Shown: one piece after another, positions 60,408-64,000 of the stretch
Layout: every line of letters begins with the position of its first letter
Numbering within the stretch: position 1 is the first letter of the stretch
NCBI RefSeq assembly: GCF_000741705.1
Contig: NZ_JGZI01000008.1
Span: forward strand, 248,001-312,000
Length of the DNA stretch: 64,000 nt
Origin: Bifidobacterium psychraerophilum
Lineage (GTDB): Bacteria > Actinomycetota > Actinomycetes > Actinomycetales > Bifidobacteriaceae
Reading direction: 5' to 3'
Program-made: the position numbers and the translations under genes
The notes under the pieces: generated by a model
Databases searched by the model: none
Seen by the model: only the letters and a program-made list of their open reading frames with translations
What the model was told of the DNA's origin: nothing

Positions 60408-61550
60408 TCATGGACGCGGCATGTCGAAACATGTTTTGGGGATGCAGGCATGAACGCCTTTGACGATGTCCACGGCCTCAGAGATGTTGAAATCAACGCA
60501 TGCACTGGCCAGGGCATAGGCATGGGTGTCGTCCATCCCATGCATATGCGTCAGTGCGAGGACCGCCTCCGACACGCAATTGCGCAGGGCCTCGTCCAGT
60601 GTGAGGGCCCTTCCCGTCGTCACCAGGTACTCGGGTGTTTCGACCAGAGGTCCGCGCAATGCCCCATAGCGCTCGACGAAGTTGCGTCTCGGTATGACGG
60701 TCAGCCTCAAATCAGCACGCAGCGACGCCTCAAGTGCCGTAAGGGAAACCTCGCCGTTTCCCTGTGCGAAGTGTGGGTCCCCTGTATAGAAGCCGGCGCC
60801 GTCGACCTGTATGGGCAGATACAGGCTGCTGCCCTCCACCAGGAGGTTGATGTCGATATTGCCGCCGAAGTCCCCGGGCGGAACGGTGTTGAGATGTTCG
60901 TCCGTCGCGGGTGTGACCCCCATGATTCCCAGGAAAGGATGCAAGGGGAAGCTCAGGCTGCCGCCTTCCTCGGGAGGTGAGGAGAGACGGTACTTTCCCC
61001 GATCGCCGTTTCGCTCGCGATAACGAGCGATCGCGTCCGGACCGGCTTTGTCGATGACGCCCCACATCCTCCCCTCATGGAGGATCTGTTTGGCGAAGAT
61101 GCTGATCGTGCCGTGCTCGCGTGGGAAGGTGTCGGTAAGCACACCTTTGCCGTGACGGTTCGAGATGATGCCATACGGCACCCTTGGAAGAAGTCTGAGC
61201 ACATCGATTTTCAGATAGTCGCCGGCGCGCGCCCCGGCCACATCTATTCTCCGGTTCACGATGTGCGGGCCGACCCCTTTGGGGTGGGTGAGTTGTGAGA
61301 CCAGGTCCACGGCGTCGTCGAGGACCTGCTCAGGCGGCACTCCCTGTGCCCCGAAAAACGCTATCGGATCACCGCCCTGGTCTTCGAGCACTCCTTCATG
61401 GCTGAGTGTGTCGATGCTGATGGTCGAAGCTGAATCCACGACGGCCAGCGGTGGATCGTTCTGACTCGGCAGCACACCCCAGAACACGGATTCGGGATCG
61501 GACTGGATATGGATGACGGATGGTGGGCTCTGCAATGCGTTTGCATGCAT
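60408..61550 (-). CDS. Acetamidase/formamidase family protein
   Basis: The 380-aa protein is full length for the FmdA_AmdA family, zinc enzymes that hydrolyse short amides to ammonia and an organic acid. Signatures are THPKGVGPHIVN, PLHPFLGIMGVTPA, TVPPGDFGGNIDINLL and YTGDPHFAQGNGEVSLTALE. It lies downstream of, and on the same strand as, an FCD-type GntR regulator and a polar amino acid ABC transporter, so it probably releases ammonia from an amide imported by this system. It is convergent with the MHS symporter. The start at ATG 61550 has only a weak purine-rich SD. Confidence 0.92.
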   Translation of the reverse strand: MHANALQSPPSVIHIQSDPESVFWGVLPSQNDPPLAVVDSASTISIDTLSHEGVLEDQGGDPIAFFGAQGVPPEQVLDDAVDLVSQLTHPKGVGPHIVNRRIDVAGARAGDYLKIDVLRLLPRVPYGIISNRHGKGVLTDTFPREHGTISIFAKQILHEGRMWGVIDKAGPDAIARYRERNGDRGKYRLSSPPEEGGSLSFPLHPFLGIMGVTPATDEHLNTVPPGDFGGNIDINLLVEGSSLYLPIQVDGAGFYTGDPHFAQGNGEVSLTALEASLRADLRLTVIPRRNFVERYGALRGPLVETPEYLVTTGRALTLDEALRNCVSEAVLALTHMHGMDDTHAYALASACVDFNISEAVDIVKGVHACIPKTCFDMPRP

Positions 61551-61632
61551 GATGATGTCTTCTTTCTATGACCAGAGGCTTTCGCAGGAGCATGGTCGGT
61601 CGAATCATCGAGGAAGGCGCCCGGGAGGTGGA

Positions 61633-62355
61633 TCAGATGCCGTGCTCGGCGGGGAACTCACTGACCAGGGCGATCTGCCGGAGGTGATCCTCCATCGCCC
61701 GCTGGGCGCCTTGGACATCCCTGGCCTGGAGCATGTCGAATATGTGCCGATGCCCCTCAAGTGAGGTCTCGCGCCTGGCCACGGTCGCGTGTGACGACAG
61801 CCGCACCTCTTTGGTGGCGTCATTCGCGAATGCGAGCAGGGCCGCGATCAACGCGTTGCCTGTGCTTCTGGCAATGGCCAGATGGAAGGACATGTCGATG
61901 CTCAGCGACTCCTTCGCCTGCATGTGGGTGCTTGATTTCTCGATGATGTTGCTCATGGTGATCAGGTCCGCGCCGGTGGCCCTCTGCGCGGCAAGAGCCG
62001 CGATCCCCGGCTCGATAAGAGCTCGCAGCTCGGCGACGTTGTCCAGTTCGTGTTGTGATGTACTCAGTGCCGCGCTCATCATCAGCACGGTTCCTTCCGG
62101 GCCGAGAACCGTGGTTCCGGCACCCCACTTCGTTTTCACCAGACGTCGCTGCTCAAGCAGATCGAGTGCGCCGCGAACCGTGTTGCGTGAGACACCGAAC
62201 TCGGCCGCGAGATCGCGTTCCGCCGGCAGATGCTCTCCCGCCCTGTATGCGTTGGAAAGTATCTGCTTTTCGAGCAGCGCTGCAATCTCTGAGGTCTTCC
62301 CACGTCCCGATTGTAGGAACACTGTCTTCTGGCGGTTTGCGCTTGAGCCAGTCAC
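61633..62355 (-). CDS. GntR-family regulator, FadR/FCD subfamily
   Basis: The 240-aa protein has an N-terminal winged helix (about residues 20-85, LPAERDLAAEFGVSRNTVRGALDLLEQRRLV) and a C-terminal all-helical FCD effector domain (about 105-228) with the metal-type residues in ELRALIEPG, FHLAIARSTGN and EGHRHIFDML. GTG 62355 has GGGAGG six bases upstream. FCD regulators respond to organic acids or amino acids. Its place between the ABC transporter and the amidase suggests it controls both. No clear palindrome was identified in the adjacent short gaps. Confidence 0.92.
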   Translation of the reverse strand: MTGSSANRQKTVFLQSGRGKTSEIAALLEKQILSNAYRAGEHLPAERDLAAEFGVSRNTVRGALDLLEQRRLVKTKWGAGTTVLGPEGTVLMMSAALSTSQHELDNVAELRALIEPGIAALAAQRATGADLITMSNIIEKSSTHMQAKESLSIDMSFHLAIARSTGNALIAALLAFANDATKEVRLSSHATVARRETSLEGHRHIFDMLQARDVQGAQRAMEDHLRQIALVSEFPAEHGI

Positions 62356-62407
62356 GATTGGACCTCCCGTTGTTCAATTCCTCCATGATAGGGAGATAGC
62401 CTGATTT

Positions 62408-63214
62408 TTACAGTACTTTTGTCAGAAACTCCTTTGTCCTTGTCTCTTGAGGACGATCGAGCACATCCTCGGTCGGGCCTTGCTCGATGATCCGGCCATC
62501 GGCCATGACGACGATGCGGTCGGCCACTTTTCTCGCGAATTCGATTTCATGGGTGACGATCATCATGGTGGTGTCACCTTTGCCTGCGAGCTTCTGCATG
62601 ACTGTGAGCACCTCCTTGGTCATCTCCGGATCGAGTGCGCTTGTCGGCTCATCGAACAGCATCAGTGCCGGGTGCATCGCGAGCGCGCGGGCGATTGCGA
62701 CGCGCTGCTGCTGTCCGCCGGACAAACCGTTGGGATGCGCGTCCTTCCTGTCGGATAGGCCGACCAGCGCAAGCAGCTCGCCGGCTTCCCGCACCGCCTG
62801 TTCCTTGGGTACCTTGAGAATGCGCACGGGGGTGTGCCACACATTCTCCAGCGCCGTCATATGCGGGAAGAGATTGAAATGCTGGAACACGAAGCCGATA
62901 TTCCTTCTCTGCTCCGCCAGGTGTTTGCCTGAATCCGGTGTGTAGGCCCCTGATTTCGTCTTCTTGTAGCCCATCAGATGCCCGTCGACGAAGATCTCTC
63001 CGGAATCATAGGAATTGAGCAGGTTGATCGTTCGCAGGAAGGAGGTCTTTCCGGCTCCTGACGGCCCGAGCAGCACCACCACCTCGCCTTTGTGCACATC
63101 CAGGGAGACCTCATGCAGTATCTGATTTCCCTGGAATGAGAGGCTGACGTCCTTCGCGCTGACGACAGTGTCCGAATCCGGTACCTCAATGTGTGTTCTC
63201 AATGGATGCTCCAT
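62408..63214 (-). CDS. Polar amino acid ABC transporter ATP-binding protein (GlnQ/HisP type)
   Basis: The 268-aa ATPase has Walker A GPSGAGKTS (50-58), Q-loop FVFQHFNLFPHMTALEN, signature [16 protein letters not shown], Walker B LMLFDEPTSALDPEM and switch VTHEIEFARKVADR, all typical of polar-amino-acid importers. A 15-residue insertion (MGYKKTKSGAYTPDSGKHLA) after the first beta-strands is also found in HisP-like members. It overlaps the permease gene by 29 bp on the same strand, so the two are coupled. Confidence 0.95.
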   Translation of the reverse strand: MEHPLRTHIEVPDSDTVVSAKDVSLSFQGNQILHEVSLDVHKGEVVVLLGPSGAGKTSFLRTINLLNSYDSGEIFVDGHLMGYKKTKSGAYTPDSGKHLAEQRRNIGFVFQHFNLFPHMTALENVWHTPVRILKVPKEQAVREAGELLALVGLSDRKDAHPNGLSGGQQQRVAIARALAMHPALMLFDEPTSALDPEMTKEVLTVMQKLAGKGDTTMMIVTHEIEFARKVADRIVVMADGRIIEQGPTEDVLDRPQETRTKEFLTKVL

Positions 63215-64000
63215 TCTTGCCGGCCGCGGCCGATGGCTTGATGTTGCGCATCAATGCGATGTACTGGGCCTGAATTCTTGAGGACAATGATGGGGTGGGA
63301 ATCCCCAGCCTTCTGTTGAACAATGCTTCGAGCTGGTTCTGTGCGAACGTCCAGATCGTGGTGAGCAACAGATAGTAGATGCCGGTGACGATGAATATCT
63401 CGAAGGTTCTGAAAGTCGCCGAGCTGATGGACTGCGTGATGAGGAAGATCTCGCTGACGCCGATGATGCTGAGCAGGGAGGTGTTCTTCATCAGCTGGTT
63501 GAACTGGTTCCCCAGGGGTGGAATCATCGAACGCACCGCCTGTGGCAGAATGATCCAACGCATGGCCGAGGTCTTGGTCATCCCCATGGCGAGTGACGCT
63601 TCCATCTGCCCGTCGGGCAGCGCGGAAACCGATGATCTGATGATCTCTGAGATGTATGCGGCCTGATTCAGCGTCAGACCCACGAGGGCCGCTTGGATCG
63701 AGCCTGCGATGGTGACATGCAGCACGGTGGCATCCTGGAATTTATATATGCCGGCTGCCGCAAGACCAAGGTAGATGATCACGAGGATGACCAGAATCGG
63801 AATGCCTCGCATGACCCATACATAGACCGCCGAGATGCAACGGAGTATGGCGTTTCGGGAAAGCCTCATCAGCGCGAGTACCAGACCCAGCACCAGACCG
63901 AGAAACATCGAGACCAGGGAGATCACCACGGTCAAGAGCAATCCGTTCAGATAGGCGGTGCTTGGGTGAAAGAGGCTGTCCCAGAAAAATGCCCAGTCGA
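63186..64000 (-). CDS. Polar amino acid ABC transporter permease, 5' end beyond window
   Basis: The frame is open to the right edge; residues upstream of the last in-frame TTG read DWAFFWDSLFHPSTAYLNG, a normal N-terminus for the HEQRo permease family, so only a few codons are missing. It has five hydrophobic segments and the EAA-type loop SSVSALPDGQMEASLAMGMTKTSAMRWIILPQAVRSMIPP, split near residues 125-170. It forms the channel for the ATPase encoded next to it. The substrate-binding protein is not in the window and probably lies just to the right. Confidence 0.93.
   Translation of the reverse strand, partial: DWAFFWDSLFHPSTAYLNGLLLTVVISLVSMFLGLVLGLVLALMRLSRNAILRCISAVYVWVMRGIPILVILVIIYLGLAAAGIYKFQDATVLHVTIAGSIQAALVGLTLNQAAYISEIIRSSVSALPDGQMEASLAMGMTKTSAMRWIILPQAVRSMIPPLGNQFNQLMKNTSLLSIIGVSEIFLITQSISSATFRTFEIFIVTGIYYLLLTTIWTFAQNQLEALFNRRLGIPTPSLSSRIQAQYIALMRNIKPSAAAGKNGASIENTH

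Overview
The window looks like chromosomal DNA of a high-GC Gram-positive bacterium of the family Bifidobacteriaceae. The evidence is a fructose-bisphosphate aldolase, adenylosuccinate synthetase and a sucrose phosphorylase of bifidobacterial type, a scrR-scrP-scrT sucrose locus, sortase-type surface proteins with DUF5979 modules, and a bifidobacterial-style Ftr1/P19 iron locus. The species cannot be named from sequence alone. No rRNA, tRNA, insertion sequence, phage gene or CRISPR array was seen.

Layout, left to right. 1-8.4 kb: a cell-surface polysaccharide deacetylase cut by the left edge, a small membrane protein with its winged-helix regulator, a MerR regulator with a DMT exporter behind a textbook 19-bp-spacer MerR promoter, a MazG-like pyrophosphohydrolase, a LOG-family phosphoribohydrolase, a KdpE-type response regulator without a kinase, fba and purA. 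8.7-14.5 kb: a branched-chain amino acid ABC transporter (livH-M-G-F, then livK), in which the LivH permease carries an extra secreted beta-sandwich domain. 14.9-22.1 kb: one giant (about 2406 aa) secreted, wall-anchored modular protein. 22.4-26.8 kb: the sucrose operon. 26.8-30.0 kb: a structured leader and an MHS-type symporter, then ilvC with its own structured leader. 30.3-34.0 kb: a wall-anchored GH32 fructanase with two LacI-type operators and an amino acid permease. 34.2-37.6 kb: a LolD/FtsX-type ABC system.

37.6-47.0 kb is a complete iron-uptake locus: ApbE flavin transferase, Ftr1 permease, P19-like lipoprotein, a DUF2318 membrane protein with two CxxC pairs, two FtsX-like permeases, an ATPase and an FMN-binding lipoprotein. 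It resembles the Campylobacter P19 cluster, but the thioredoxin-like partners are replaced by an extracellular flavoprotein plus the enzyme that would load it. 47-53 kb: cyclopropane fatty acid synthase, a DUF4186 protein, a redox enzyme and a divergent HxlR regulator sharing two copies of one operator, an aldo/keto reductase and an amino acid permease. 53.5-57 kb: a copper-resistance pair, a cupredoxin-CopA-YHS fusion and a divergent CsoR with a clear CsoR operator between them. 57-64 kb: a lactonase-like propeller protein, a second MHS symporter behind a long structured leader, and a minus-strand cluster of acetamidase/formamidase, FCD-type GntR regulator and polar amino acid ABC transporter that runs off the right edge.

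The most rewarding leads are the two structured leaders in front of MHS transporters, the internal translation start that could release a free YHS metallochaperone from the copper ATPase, the flavin-linked iron locus, the shared LSxTG sorting signal, and the domain-fused LivH.
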